NCBI GenBank assembly: GCA_963921195.1
Contig: OY992540.1
Coordinates: forward strand, 18,917,136-18,981,135
Direction: 5' to 3'
Source: Pegoplata infirma
Taxonomy: Eukaryota; Arthropoda; Insecta; Diptera; Anthomyiidae
DNA: 64,000 nt
Position numbers and translations under genes: made by a program. Below, one piece after another: positions 23,067-34,030 of this stretch (position 1 is its first letter; each line of letters starts with the position of its first letter). Below the pieces are notes generated by a model, which saw only the letters and a list, made by a program, of their open reading frames with translations, was not told the origin of the DNA and searched no databases.

Positions 23067-24443
23067 ACTAGGGATGAGATTTTCATGCACTAAAAAATCG
23101 AAAATATGCGCTAAAAAATTCAAAATATGCACTAAAAAACCTAAAAATATGCACTAAAACCCAGCAGAAATAAATCGAGATTTTGGCGACACAGCATCTG
23201 TTTATAGCATACCGTAGAGCATCCAAAGAGCGCTCTTAGGGATGCAGTAAAAGGAAGGGGAAAAAATTTTAATTTTTTTTAAGATTTTTTATATAAAACT
23301 TATAATGTGTAATTATTTTTTGATAAAATTTCACACTTGCTTTCCTTTTTAATACTTTTAACACTTTTTGAATAAAAAAACATGAGTTTTAGACAAAGAC
23401 ACATGATTTGACTGCATCATTATTGCGCATTAATCAGCGCTGCAAAGAGCGCTTCAATCATAGCATCTTTGACCGCTGTTCCCAAAAAAAACCCCTAAAA
23501 AATGTGAAAATGAAAATTTCCGATATTTTTTTGATGTTCACTTCCGATTTTTTTTTTTTTTTTCATTTTGTTTCACATAAATAAAGTTTTGTAAAGTAAA
23601 ACGAATGAATTTTTTTGTTATATTTTTTTAAATTTTAGTTATTTGATTTCAACTTTGAATTTACAGCATCTTTATTCTGCTTAAATCAGCTCTACAAAGA
23701 TACATGAATTCACTGCATCTTTAATCTGCTTAAATCAGCGCTAAAAAGATACATGAATTTATAGCATCTTTATTCTGCTTAAATCAGCGCTCTAAAGACA
23801 CGTGATTTCAGTGCATCTAAAGAGCGCTGTTTCTGTGTATCCAACTAGCGCTCTAAAGTGGGACATCGCCTTAGGGAATCATGCATGAATTCAGCGCAAT
23901 TGGATGCGCTCCTTTACTCAAGTTCCCCTTCCAAAAGCTGCTGAACGTTCAGCAAAATTTCTGCTGGGAAAATAAAATGTGTGCAATAAAAATCTTGTTT
24001 TCACAGAAAAAACTTTTTAAAAAGCAAAACATAACGCCGGGTTTTAATAGTAAAATTTAAAACTTTATATAAGCAAGATTTTTTACAAATTAACACAACC
24101 TATAAAAAAAATTTTAAAGAAAAAAAAATATTTTTCCTTATTTCCTAAATAAATTTTTAAAATTTAATATAGTTTTTGAAACAAATAATTTCAATTTGGG
24201 TTTTTGCTTATTTATGCCAAAATATGCAAAATATGCACTTAGAAGTTGGAAATATGCACAAAATATGCATTTAAAACCAAAATATACAAAAATATGCAAT
24301 TTCGCCAAAATATGCAAAAATATGATAAAACAAATCGATGCCATTTTAACGCAAATTTCTTGATTCGGAAAGATAATTGGTAAATATCGTTTTTAGACTA
24401 TCGACAAAAAAACATGCATTTGCATGGAAATCTCATCCCTAGT
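23067..24443. mobile_element. hAT-like element with ACTAGGGATGAGA ends, nested insertion inside
   Basis: The left end ACTAGGGATGAGATTTTCATG and right end CATGGAAATCTCATCCCTAGT are inverted repeats of about 20 bases. Sub-terminal regions hold many AAATATGCA motifs (23080-23158 and 24216-24325), resembling transposase-binding repeats. No identical 8-base flanks are seen, so one border may be rearranged. Contains the MITE at 23160-23968. The right border abuts a mini-me 3' part. Confidence 0.6.
23160..23968. mobile_element. CCC[A/T]GC-family element
   Basis: Perfect 12-base ends CCCAGCAGAAAT / ATTTCTGCTGGG. Flanked by AAAA on both sides, so the duplication is AA or longer. The interior carries several copies of an AAATCAGCGCT[C/A]TAAAGA[C/T]AC motif (23690-23850) and GAGCGCT motifs, i.e. 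internal repeats. No coding frame. It inserted into the AAATATGCA-rich end of the surrounding element. Confidence 0.75.
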
Positions 24444-24986
24444 TATAAGCAAAAAGTGAATTTCGGAAAGGGTTTTTTGCGAATTTACGGAAAAAAACAC
24501 ACTAACATTCGAACGACAATTCTGAGGGTACTGAAGCTTGGAATATGTAGTTGTCGTTCCCCCTGGTCTAGTTCCTAATTTCAGCCAAAGCGGTCCAGTG
24601 GTTCAATAGTTATTAGCAAAACCGTGAATTTCAGATTGGTTTCACGTTAAATTCACGTATTGAAAAAACGGAACTTTAAATAAACAAGCTTTTAAAACAC
24701 TAATAAGCCACAAAATTACCTAACAAAGAATTTTTTCACTCAGAAATATTTTTTTACACAAAAAAAAATTTACACTCGAAAAAAATTTTACACTCAAAAA
24801 AAAATTTGTATTTTTTCTTTTTTTTTACAAAATGAAAAAAAAAAAGTTCTTTACACAAAATAAAATATTTCTAATCAAAAAGGTTATTTTTTTTTCATAT
24901 TAAAAAATTTACTATCCTTTAAAAAAAGGGCATTGTAAAGGGTAGTCATAGAATTGGTCAAGTCGAATTTAACTTTTCTACTTGTT
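24444..24986 (+). mobile_element. mini-me/DINE-1-like element, type I 3' portion
   Basis: Contains TTATAAGCAAAAAGTGAATTT, AGCGGTCCAGTGGTTCAA, the ACACTCGAAAAAAATTTT subrepeats and the terminal TTGGTCAAGTCGAATTTAAC...CTACTTGTT. The 5' part with (GTCY)n is missing. The terminal hairpin stem is decayed compared with the 40680 copy. Confidence 0.65.
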
Positions 24987-25127
24987 AATAATAGTATTAT
25001 TTAATTTGGCTTTTGAAGATTTTTTTTTTAAATTTTTTTTTTTCAGGCCAAAAAAGATTGTTTACCATAAAAACATAACAACAACTTTTCAGTAATGTCA
25101 GAATATAAACTAATATTTATGCAAAAT

Positions 25128-25275
25128 ATTAGGGCCCCCCGTAGGCTAGTTGGTAGCGTGCTAACCTTTGAACGTGGGGGTCGTGGGTTCGATTCCCACC
25201 AGAAACCTTGTTTTTTCTTCGCTACAACGAGATGATGGTCTTTGTTACCAGTTCTCGGTTAGGTTGAATTTATTA
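25128..25275 (+). mobile_element. tRNA-derived SINE-like sequence
   Basis: TAGGCTAGTTGG (25142-25153) matches the RNA polymerase III A box, and GGTTCGATTCC (25186-25196) is a perfect B box at normal spacing. The expected anticodon stem does not pair and there is no acceptor stem, so this is not a working tRNA gene. A ~75-base unrelated tail leads to an A run at 25274-25280, where the next element begins. This organisation (tRNA head, tail, A run) is that of a SINE. Confidence 0.65.
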
Positions 25276-25279
25276 AAAA

Positions 25280-26435
25280 AACAAGTAAGAAAGTTATAGT
25301 CGGTCAAGACCGACCATATAATACCCTACACCAGTGTTTTCCGGAAAATGGGTGCCAAGTCCAAACATGGACCGATTGGATCTGTCTTTTGTTAGATCTT
25401 TATTAAGTGTAGAAAACACACACAGATCAAATTTTAGTGGAATTATTTTCTTTTTTTTTTGTCAATAGACCGATTTAACTGAATATCGGTCGAATTTTTT
25501 TTTATGGGGGGACTAACAATAAGTTCAAAAATGGTCCAATTGAAGGGCTTACTGCAAGAACTTGATAAGCAACATTTTATTTTTTCGTGTTTTTCGCCTT
25601 TTGCTGATTTTACATTGACAGATATTTGGCAGAAGTCTTGCTTTAACCCTTCGTACAAGTATATTAAGAATTAAAGTTCTGCAAAAGTTATATTTTCTAC
25701 ATTATTTCAAAAGTTTTAAGGCAAAAACTACTATCAAATGAAATGTTGCTTATCGAGTTCTTACAATAAGCCCTTCAATTATATTTCAATTTCATAAGGT
25801 TACTAAAATTCACGTTTAACACATAAAAATAAAATTGTTATCAAATATTTTCATTTTTATGAATTTTGAGGGAATTGTGTGAATATCGGGAGGGTGGTTT
25901 GTATGGGGACTACCAGAAGGACTGACCCGATATCTTTGAAATTTGGAATGGTGATTCATGCATACAAAATGATTGATTACCTGCTAAATTTCAAAGCGAT
26001 ATCTATTATAATACGGTTATTAGAGTTATTAGATTCATGCATACAAAATGATTGATTACCTGCTAAATTTCAAAGCGATATCTATTATAATACGGTTATT
26101 AGAGTCATTTAAGCCGAATCCAAAGGGACGTTTGTATGGGGGCTAGGGGTTAACATGGACCGAATTTCTCTAATTTAAATAGGCTTCGTCCTTGGGCCAA
26201 AATATGCTTAAGTTTCAAATTTCAAGTCAAATTATTGAAAATTGCGACCTGTATTGTGCTTAAACTGATAGATGGACAGACGGACGGACGGACGGACAGA
26301 CGGACGGACGGACATCGCTAAATCGACTCAAAAAGTAATTCTGAGTTGATCGGTATACTTTAAGGTAGGTTTAGGACCAATATTTCGGGTAGTTACAAAC
26401 ATCAGCACAAACTCATTATACCCTGTACCATGAGT
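25280..26435 (-). mobile_element. mini-me/DINE-1-like element, GTCGGTC-hairpin subfamily
   Basis: Complete-looking copy: terminal AACAAGTAAGAAAG, perfect hairpin GTCGGTCAAGACCGAC (25299-25314), CATATAATACCCTACACCAGTG, a long body, (GTCY)n complement at 26276-26313, TCGACTCAAAAAGTAATTCTG, CCAATATTTCGGGTAG and 5' end TATACCCTGTACCA. It contains a recent 79-base tandem duplication. Close relatives: 28455-29291, and 28337-31166 in the other direction. Confidence 0.8.
25953..26110. repeat. 79-base tandem duplication
   Basis: GATTCATGCATACAAAATGA starts at 25953 and again at 26032. About 74 consecutive bases are identical, which implies a recent event inside the mini-me copy. Confidence 0.85.
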
Positions 26436-26614
26436 TGTAAATTAATAGAAAGAATAAATAAAAATAATTGCTCATGTGATCAAACTATTATTATTTATTT
26501 ATTATTTATCCAAAAAAAGTTTAAATTTTTTTTTTGTTCGGAATGTTTTCAATTCAAAAAAGGAACCTAAGGCCATTGTCCTACACGTCTAATATTTTTG
26601 AGTGTTAACATTAA

Positions 26615-26743
26615 CCCCAGTTTCTGTAATACAAACGCCATTCGTTCGTGACGAATTTTTGTGGATTTTGTTATTGTAACAAAAACAAAATACATGCAAA
26701 TTCGTCGCAGACGAATTGCGTTCGTATTACAGAAACTGTGGGT
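26615..26743. mobile_element. Small hairpin MITE, CAGTTTCTGTAATAC ends
   Basis: CCCCAGTTTCTGTAATACAAA at the left pairs with TTCGTATTACAGAAACTGTGGG at the right, and the arms continue through GACGAATT. It is ~129 bases. Related pieces occur at 31511-31545 and 53725-53765. Confidence 0.65.
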
Positions 26744-26844
26744 AGCACTTTAACGTGGGTAACACCGACGTTTTCGACATTTGAAAAGAAGAAAAATTAT
26801 TTTCAAATCTGTCTAGCAGCAGCCAAAAAAAAGTATTGGTATTT

Positions 26845-27059
26845 TTAGGTTATGTAGAATGTACTAAAGTTTTCGAGGTGTTCTTGCATTTTCATTCAAA
26901 ACTTTTAAATCGCTCAGTCGATATTGCTCAAATACAATCTCAAACTTCTCAGGGCAACAAAAAGTGCATTTGCTAACCTTCTGTCATATCAGTGTAATAT
27001 TTTGGTCGATGACAAACCTTTATACATATACCATCTACCACCAAGTGAGTGATATAAAA
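26845..27059 (-). mobile_element. mini-me/DINE-1-like fragment, (GTCY)n lost
   Basis: The GGTTATGTAGAATGTACTAAA...CTTTTAAATCGCTCAGTCGAT segment matches 8510-8590. It jumps to a decayed 5' end (ATGACAAACC...CCAAGTGAGTGATATAAAA). The (GTCY)n tract is deleted. An old copy. Confidence 0.6.
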
Positions 27060-28336
27060 ATAAAAAATAAATAAAAAATTAAGCTGTCCTACTTAGTCTG
27101 AGAAGTGTTAAATAAGCCTATTTAATTTTTTCTACCATTTACAACGCAATATAAATTTTATTTAAAAATATAATTCAATATTTCTCTTGTTATTTTCAAA
27201 AAACCTCTTGTCAAATGAATTGTAAAAATTAAAAAAAAAAAGTTGATTTTTAAAAAATACACTTCTTAACAACTGCACACTTTTCAAACATTTTAATTTT
27301 CAAAGCCTAAAAGTAGGCAAATATTTTTGTATTCAACAAGAGCTTACAAGTATACACTCAATATAATCACTTACTTTTATTTGCTTTAGGAAAAAAAAAA
27401 CAGAAAACTACACTTCACACAATATAAAAAAAGTTTTATTTTTTTTTTACTATATTACGTTTACGAAAACTTATTGTTTAGTTTAGACATTTTACTATAG
27501 ATTTTTTTTATGAATAGAAAAAAATAAATATTTTCTGGTTTAAAAATATAAAAAAAGAGTAAAAAAAAAAGTTTTTCTATGCCAAAACCCAATTCATTGG
27601 TCAAATAACAACACTTAACTTTGTGCCTGCCTGGCCTGGCTTGCCTGGCTAACTTTACCTTGAACGCCAAAACTAAAATACGAAAAGAAAAAGTTTCTAT
27701 TCTCAATAAGCTCATGAATCTTAGTGAGAAAAGTAAAAAAAGTAAGATACGAACGTGTTTGAAAACCTTTTTCAAACAAAAGGTGGCAACTCATAACATG
27801 GACTATGCGTGTAAGAGAATAAGTAATCATATAAGATGCTATGAAAACAAAGTGGTTGGAAAGAAAAATCCTAGAATCTAAGTAACAAACTTGTACGGGA
27901 ACTATTTTACACTCGAATTCATTTAACAGTTACTACAAAATTTATAGTCGAAAGCTCTCCGGTCTATTATTTTAATGCGTTACATAAAAATAGCAATTAA
28001 ATTGCTAAGAATAACAATTTTTTACTTAAAAATGTGAGAAATGACTACCTATAGCTCGTTTATATACTTCCGATACGACAAAAGCCGTATCGGAAATAAT
28101 TTCGTGCTTAATCTGAGAAATATTTGGGCCGAATACCTGAAAACTCTCCGAGCTAAAGCTTTAGAGTTGCCTCAAAAATAGCACTTGATTCGGCCGATAA
28201 AAACATTTTTTCAGGAGCAATAATATTGAGCTTAATACAAGAAACATTCGTGCAAAATGGCCGAAATTTCTCTGAGCTATAGTTTTTGAGTTAGGTTCAA
28301 AAATAACACCGAAATGCTAAAAAAAAAATTTTTTAT
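27060..28336. other. Unassigned DNA with a short perfect hairpin
   Basis: No gene is supported. A CCTGCCTGGCCTGGCTTGCC tract lies at 27627-27650. At about 28075-28102 TTCCGATACG and CGTATCGGAA form a perfect 10-base stem around an 8-base loop. Sequence from about 28040 resembles 31200-31500 (phrases CCGATGCGACAAAA, AAGCTCTAG), so one repeat was probably split by the 28337-31166 insertion. Confidence 0.4.
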
Positions 28337-28454
28337 ACCCTACACCACTCTGTGGTACAGGCAGGGGTGCCAGATGATTTTGATGAAAAATCGGCATATT
28401 TTCAAAAAAAAATCGGCATTATCGGCACTTCAATTTAAAAAATCGGCAAATGAA

Positions 28455-29291
28455 AAACAAGTAAGAAAGTTATAGTCGGTCAAGACCGACCATATAACAC
28501 CCTACACCAGAGTTTCCCGGCAAATGGATCTCATGGACCGATTAGATCTATATGTTGTAAAATCTTTAATAAGTGTAAAAAACACTCACAAATCAAATTT
28601 GAGTGAAATAGGCTTCTATTTGTTGACAATAAACCGCTTTAACTGAATATCGGGCGAAATTTTCACAAGGGGCCTGAGTCCAAAACTGGTCCGATGATTA
28701 TCAGGTTTGATAAGGTTATTTAAGTACGCGTTTAACATACACAAACAAAATTTTAATTAAACATTTTCTATTTTCATGACTTTTGAGACATTTATGCGAA
28801 AATAGGGAAGGTGTTTTGTATGGGGGCTACAAGAAGAACTGGTCCGATTTCTTTGAAATTCGGAATGATGATTTGTGAAGACAAAACATGTTTACCTTCC
28901 AAATTTCAAAACGATACCTTCTATAATACGGTTATTAGAGTCATTTGAGCCAAAACTAAAGAGGACCTTTGTATGGAGGCTAGGTCTAAATATGGACCGA
29001 TTTTTTCCAATTTCAATAGGCTTCGTCCTTGGGCCAAGAGAGACTTAAGTTTTAAATTTCAAGTCAATTGATCAAAAATTGCGACCTGTATCGTGTTTAC
29101 ACCGTTTACATGGACAGACAGACGGACGGACGGACGGACGGACGGACGGACGGACATCGCTAAATCGACTCAAAAAGTGATTCTGAGTCGATCGGTATAC
29201 TTAAAGGTGGGTCTAGGACCAATATTTCGGGTAGTTACAAACATCAGCACAAACTCATTATACCCTGTACCACAGTGTGGTGTAGGGTATA
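28455..29291 (-). mobile_element. mini-me/DINE-1-like element, nested in hAT element
   Basis: Terminal AACAAGTAAGAAAG with perfect hairpin GTCGGTCAAGACCGAC, body as in 25280-26435 but shorter, (GACG)n tract at 29118-29154. The 5' end has an additional GTACCACAGTGTGGTGTAGGGTATA palindrome. It lies within 28362-30661, which itself sits in another mini-me copy of the same subfamily. Confidence 0.8.
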
Positions 29292-29624
29292 ATAACCATT
29301 TTAAATACAATAAAACATATTTTTATTGACAAAAAATAGCAAAATAGAACAATTTAGCATTAAAGGCAAACGATAATTAATACGCTTATTAAAACTAATC
29401 AATTCTGCACTAATATAACGTTATATTTTCAGCAAAAACTAAAAATTCTGAATAATTTTTATTAAAAAGTAAAAATTGTTTTATTCGACCTTTAAAATAT
29501 TATACTTTGAGTAGCTCGAGGTCATTATTTCCTTTACTAATTAAATCCATGATATTCTCTAAAATAATTTTCAAAAAAATTATTTTTCTGTTTAAATTTA
29601 TTTATGTTGGTGATATTTGCAACA

Positions 29625-29759
29625 CTTAGGCTGGATTACTCAATGCTCCATTATAAAATAACTCTCCCTTAAATTTAACTTTTTCATACAAATTTTGACA
29701 AAAGGCTCCGTTAAATCGGCAGTTAGCAGCTAACTTTTCATTGAGTAATCCGCCCTTAA
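29625..29759. mobile_element. Small MITE, GGATTACTCAATG ends
   Basis: GGATTACTCAATG (29632-29644) pairs with CATTGAGTAATCC (29739-29751), and the outer bases TTAGG/CCCTTAA extend the match. About 135 bases, non-coding. Confidence 0.6.
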
Positions 29760-30355
29760 TCAACATGTGTTTCAGAATTTTTCAGATTCCATTGTCAAGA
29801 ACTAACAAATAATTTCAGCAAAAAAAATTTTAAAAATATTTTTTTTTCACTTTTTTCAGAGCTTCCCGATTTTAGGTAAAAAACCCCAAATACATTTCCT
29901 AACAGGTTCAATATCTGTTTGTGTTGATATTGACCCTGAAAAACAACTGTTCTGACCCCTGTGACAGGGGTAACTCATGAATAGTAGTGTCAGTGATAAC
30001 GAAGTCGTTATCAATAGATGGCAATCTTTTTTTGGAAAGTATTTGGGAACGATTTGGGAATAACGAAAAATAAACATTGAAAATTTTAAAAATTATGAAT
30101 GAAAATTATTGTTGTGTCACTTGAAAATAATAAAATACATAATAAAAAATATAAATGAATATAATTAAATCAAAAAAAAAACAGCAAAATTTAACGAAAA
30201 ATAAAAGGTAAATAAAATTTCCAGCTTTCCCAGATACCATTTGTAAAACTAACACCACCTTTAAACGTCAAAAAGAATTGACTCTTGCATAGTCTTTATA
30301 TATTTAAGTTTTTGCCCTGTGATAAGTAAAATAAAAAAACGCTCCACTCTAATGA

Positions 30356-30530
30356 ACATGCTTTGTTTTCTGCAGACAGACGGACGGACATTGTTAGATT
30401 GACTTAAAATCGATGGAGGGCCATGAGTATGTTCACTTGTGGGGTCCTAGAACGATATTTCTTGGCGTTACAATCGGAAGGACAAACCTATATACATAAA
30501 TCCTCTTATCAACTAAGGGGTGGGTATAAA
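30356..30530 (-). mobile_element. mini-me/DINE-1-like 5' fragment
   Basis: GCAGACAGACGGACGGACAT, TTGACTTAAAATCGATGG, GGGGTCCTAGAACGATATTTC and the 5' end CAACTAAGGGGTGGGTATAA are recognisable but diverged. Only the 5' third is present. Confidence 0.6.
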
Positions 30531-31166
30531 AAGTGACAGTGTTTTTAGAGATGATCAAAAAATCGGCATTTTTGGAGCAAAAATCGGCAAATCGGCACTT
30601 TGATATTTTTGAGGCAAAAAATCGGCAAAATGCCGATAAATCGGCAAATATGGCAGCCCTGGGTACAGGGTATAATGAGCTTGTGCTGATGTTTGTAACT
30701 TACCGAAATATTGGTCCTAGACCTACCTTCAAGCATACCGATCCACTTAGAATTACTTTTTGAGTCGATATAGCGATATCCGTCCGTCCGTCTGTCCATC
30801 TATCGGTTTAAGCACAATACAGGTCGCAATTTTCAATCAATTGACTTGAAATTTGAAACTTAAGCATTTTTTGGCCCAAGCACGAAGCCAATTGAAATCA
30901 ATTCAGAATATAATTGGACCATTTTTGGACTTAGTCCCCCATATAAAAATTTCGACCGATATTCAGTTAAATCGTTCTATTGACGAAAAAATAAACCAAT
31001 TCCACTAAAATTTGATCTGTGTGTGTTTTCTACACTAAATAAAGATCTAACAAAAGACAGATCCAATCAGTCCATGTTTGGACTTGGGACCCTTTTTCCG
31101 GAAAACACTGGTGTAGGGTATCATATGGTCGGTCTTGACCGACTGTAACTTTCTTACTTGTTTTGA

Positions 31167-31890
31167 CTTAAAAACTTTATGACGAAGAATCATAAAAGTA
31201 ATAATTGCGAACTTGATCCAAAAAACAATCTAGCAGAACACCCGAAATCACTCCAAGCTATAGTTTTAGAGTTACATCACAAATTTCATAATAAAAGCGT
31301 TCTTTGACTTGATTAACGCCATAATCGCCAATAGCTCGGTAAATACTGCCGATGCAACAAAATGTCACAGAAGCATTATTGTCGGACTTGATAAACATTC
31401 GTGCCGAAAAAATCACTTTTTGACTTAAGAACGTTGAGATCGCTAATACCTCGATAAATACTGCCGATGCGACAAAAGCTCACAAATTCAATTATATGGG
31501 GCTTGATCCGACGTCATTCGTTCGTATTACAGAAACGCCAGTTTTCGAGTTATCTCTATTTGAAATTTGCAAAAAAAATGGCGAATTTTTCCTACGTTCA
31601 ATAAATTAAAAAAAATATATTTTTTTTCTCTAGACCTTATGACAGCTTAACCTTGAGACAGTCTTTCATTTAAATCGTATCATTTTAAAGTCGGTCGAAC
31701 GGACTTAGAGATATCACCATTTGATATTTGCATAAAAATTGCGGTTTTTTCCTACGTTCCAGAAATTTAAAAAAAAATTCTCTTGACCTTTTCATACAGC
31801 TTGCGACAATCTATCATACAATTTATTCATAAATCCGATAATTTTAAAATCGGTCGAACGGTTTTCGAGTTATCGCTATTTGAAATTTGC
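31167..31890. repeat. Diverged internally repeated DNA
   Basis: Two modules repeat: CTCGGTAAATACTGCCGATG (31338, 31453) and the CGGTCGAACGG...GTTATCGCTATTTGAAATTTGC phrase (near 31545, 31690, 31855), about 150 bases apart. A MITE fragment CATTCGTTCGTATTACAGAAAC lies at 31514. No gene. Confidence 0.4.
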
Positions 31891-31899
31891 TAAAAATAG

Positions 31900-34030
31900 C
31901 GGCTATTTCCTACGTTCTAGAAATTAAAATAAAAATAAAATGTTTTAGATCTCCTTCCCATCGCGATAAATATACCAAATGTTTCATTTATTTAACAAAA
32001 ATACAAAAAAAAACATGTAAAAAAAGTTTATTTTCAGAGGTTGGTTCAGTTCTTCAAGGGGGAACTTTTTTCCCCCTTGACCGATTTTGCCCATTCACGA
32101 ACTTGACCTGCCTATGAACATGAGACATATTTGTGCCAAAACTCAGGAGTCTAGCTGTTTTAATTTGGACTGCATTGTGTAATCTACAGACAGACGGACT
32201 GACGAACATTCACAGAATATCTTAGAATCGATCATGGATCAATAATATATACACTAGGGTGGTTCTTAAAAATTAAAAGTTGGATTTTTGCACGGGACGC
32301 CCCCTCAGTTTATTAAGATTCATAAAAAAGTAATACCAAAATTTTTTCAAAATTTTCAAAAAGGTTCTTAAGGTACCGGGCACCGGGCTCTTGAAGTTCG
32401 GGCCCTGGAGCAAAATAGACATTTTTGAAAAAAAAAAATTTTTTTGTAAAAAAAAATTAAATAAATCACTATGAAACCGGTTTTGTTTAACAATTGACCC
32501 TTAGTACTTAATTAAAAATTTATAGATTTTTCGGACATAGTTAACCCTTTACTACGTAAGGTCAAAAAAAATATCGTTTTTTTGAGATCACGCAAAAAGG
32601 CACAATTTCATGGATTTTAAAATTTTTTTCCCATAAATTTAAAAATCTTCAAGTTTTATTGCACAATTTTATTAAATGCATCTTGGAGAATCCATGTTTA
32701 ATTTTGGGAATTTTTCGCTCTTTCCATTTAGCAGATGTAGCGATTTAATTTTGAGCGATTTTCAAGAAAATGCGTTTTTTCAACCATTATTGTGTATTCT
32801 TTTGCTTTGACTAACATTTTGAGAAAAATTAACTAAAGTTCAATTGAATGTTGTTCCCATTGATCTTTATTGCACAGTTTTGAAATTTTACTAGTCCAGG
32901 ACATTTTTAACCCATGTTTACCGACGGCCAAGACGCTAAAAAACGAAATTTGACTTTATTACAAAAAATTATTGAAAGTAATTAATACAAAGCTTTATTT
33001 GGTCATAAAAGCTTAGTATTGAATTATTTTTACACAGAAAATCATATATCCGTGTCTACCAAAGACCAAAAAGGCTTATTTGGTCGCCAGGCCAAATGCC
33101 GTCTATTGTCGCTCAGACAAAAAAATGGGTATTTCAACCTTTGGTAAATAAAGGTTAATGATTTCATTAGTAAAAATAATTAATTACTCAGCTTTTATGA
33201 TTAAATAAAACTTTGCATTAATTACTTTTAGTAATTTTTTGTAATATAGTCAAATTTCGGTTTTAAGCCACTTGGACGTCGGTCAACATGGGTTAATAAT
33301 GTCCTGGAATAGTAGCATTTGTAATAGAGGTCAAATGGAACAATATTCACTTGAACTTTAGTTACTTTTCCCCAAAATGTTGGTCAAAGCAAAAAAATAA
33401 ACCGTAATGGTTGAAAAAACGCATTTTCTTGAAAATCGCTAAAATTAAATCGCTACATGTGCTAAATGGAAAGAGCGAAAAATACCCAAAACTATACATT
33501 GATTCTCCGAGATGTATTTAATAAAATTGAATAATAAAACTTGAAGATTTTTAAATTTATGGATAAAAAATTTGTAAAACCATGAAATTGTGTCTTTGGG
33601 CATGATCTTAAAAAAAGGACATTTTTTTTTTCCTTTCGTAGTAAAGGTTTAACTATGTCCGAAAAATTTATAAATTTTTAATTAAATACTAAGGGTCAAT
33701 TGTTAAACAAACCTGGTTCCATAGTGATTTATTTAATTTTTTTTTTTACAAAAAAAAATTTTTTTCAAAAAAGTATATTTTGCTCCAGGGCTCGAACTTC
33801 AAGAGCCCGGTGCGACCTTAAGAACATTTTCGAAAATTTTGAAAAAATTTTGGTATAACTTTTTTATGAATCTTAATAAACTGAGGGGGCGTCCCGTGCA
33901 GAAATCCAACTTTTTTGTTTTTAAGAACCACCCTAATATACACCTTATGGGGTCCCCGACCGATATTTCGATGCGTTACAAACGGAATGACAAAGTGAGT
34001 ATACCCCCATACTGTGGTTGGAGGGTATAA
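31900..34030 (-). mobile_element. mini-me/DINE-1-like element split by a giant palindrome
   Basis: The left part (31900-32254) includes CATGAGACATATTTGTGCC, the GTCY complement near 32190 and GATCATGGATCAATAATATA. The right part (33944-34030) continues CTTATGGGGTCCCCGACCGA and ends GTGGTTGGAGGGTATA. The subfamily is the same as 37066-37440. Confidence 0.7.
32255..33935. mobile_element. 1.68 kb hAT-like palindromic element
   Basis: Ends TAGGGTGGTTCTTAAAAA / TTTTTAAGAACCACCCTA with identical 8-base flanks ATATACAC (32247-32254, 33936-33943). Practically the whole element is one inverted repeat, with arms of roughly 800 bases and a loop near 33090. Checks along the arms: GAGCCCGG[T/G]... blocks at 32385 and 33800, AAAATGCGTTTTTTCAACCAT at 32766 and its complement near 33410. 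The 8-base duplication and TAGGG start fit hAT. No transposase frame. Confidence 0.85.

Larger units (their letters stand above)
28362..30661. mobile_element. hAT-like element with AATCGGCA sub-terminal repeats
   Basis: Ends CAGGGGTGCCAGAT / ATATGGCAGCCCTG, imperfect inverted repeats with the CAGGG start typical of hAT. Flanked by identical 8-base GGTACAGG (28354-28361, 30662-30669). AATCGGCA or close variants recur four times within ~90 bases of the left end and about seven times near the right end (30563-30652), as expected for transposase-binding sites. The 2.3 kb interior has no transposase frame and holds a later mini-me copy, a small MITE and another mini-me fragment. Confidence 0.8.
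28337..31166 (+). mobile_element. mini-me/DINE-1-like element split by a hAT insertion
   Basis: The 5' end TATACCCTACACCACTCTGTGG is at 28334-28361. After the inserted element it resumes at 30670 with GTATAATGAGCTTGTGCTGATG, then (GTCY)n (30780-30797) and the body, which is internally deleted relative to 25280-26435. It ends with the perfect hairpin GGTCGGTCTTGACCGAC (31125-31141) and CTTTCTTACTTGTT. Confidence 0.8.

Noticed and set aside
23067..24443. 8-base target duplication for the ACTAGGGATG-ended element
   Set aside because: Flanks TTGATCAC and GTTATAAG do not match, so no duplication was claimed.
25128..25210. A functional tRNA gene
   Set aside because: Good A and B boxes, but the anticodon stem and acceptor stem do not pair, so a tRNA-derived SINE is the better reading.
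27461..27881. Three overlapping open frames of 71-104 codons
   Set aside because: Low-complexity composition, overlapping on both strands, no recognisable domain or splice context.
29093..29329. Open frame with repeated Arg-Thr-Asp-Gly
   Set aside because: Lies across the GACG tract of a mini-me element; no protein family.
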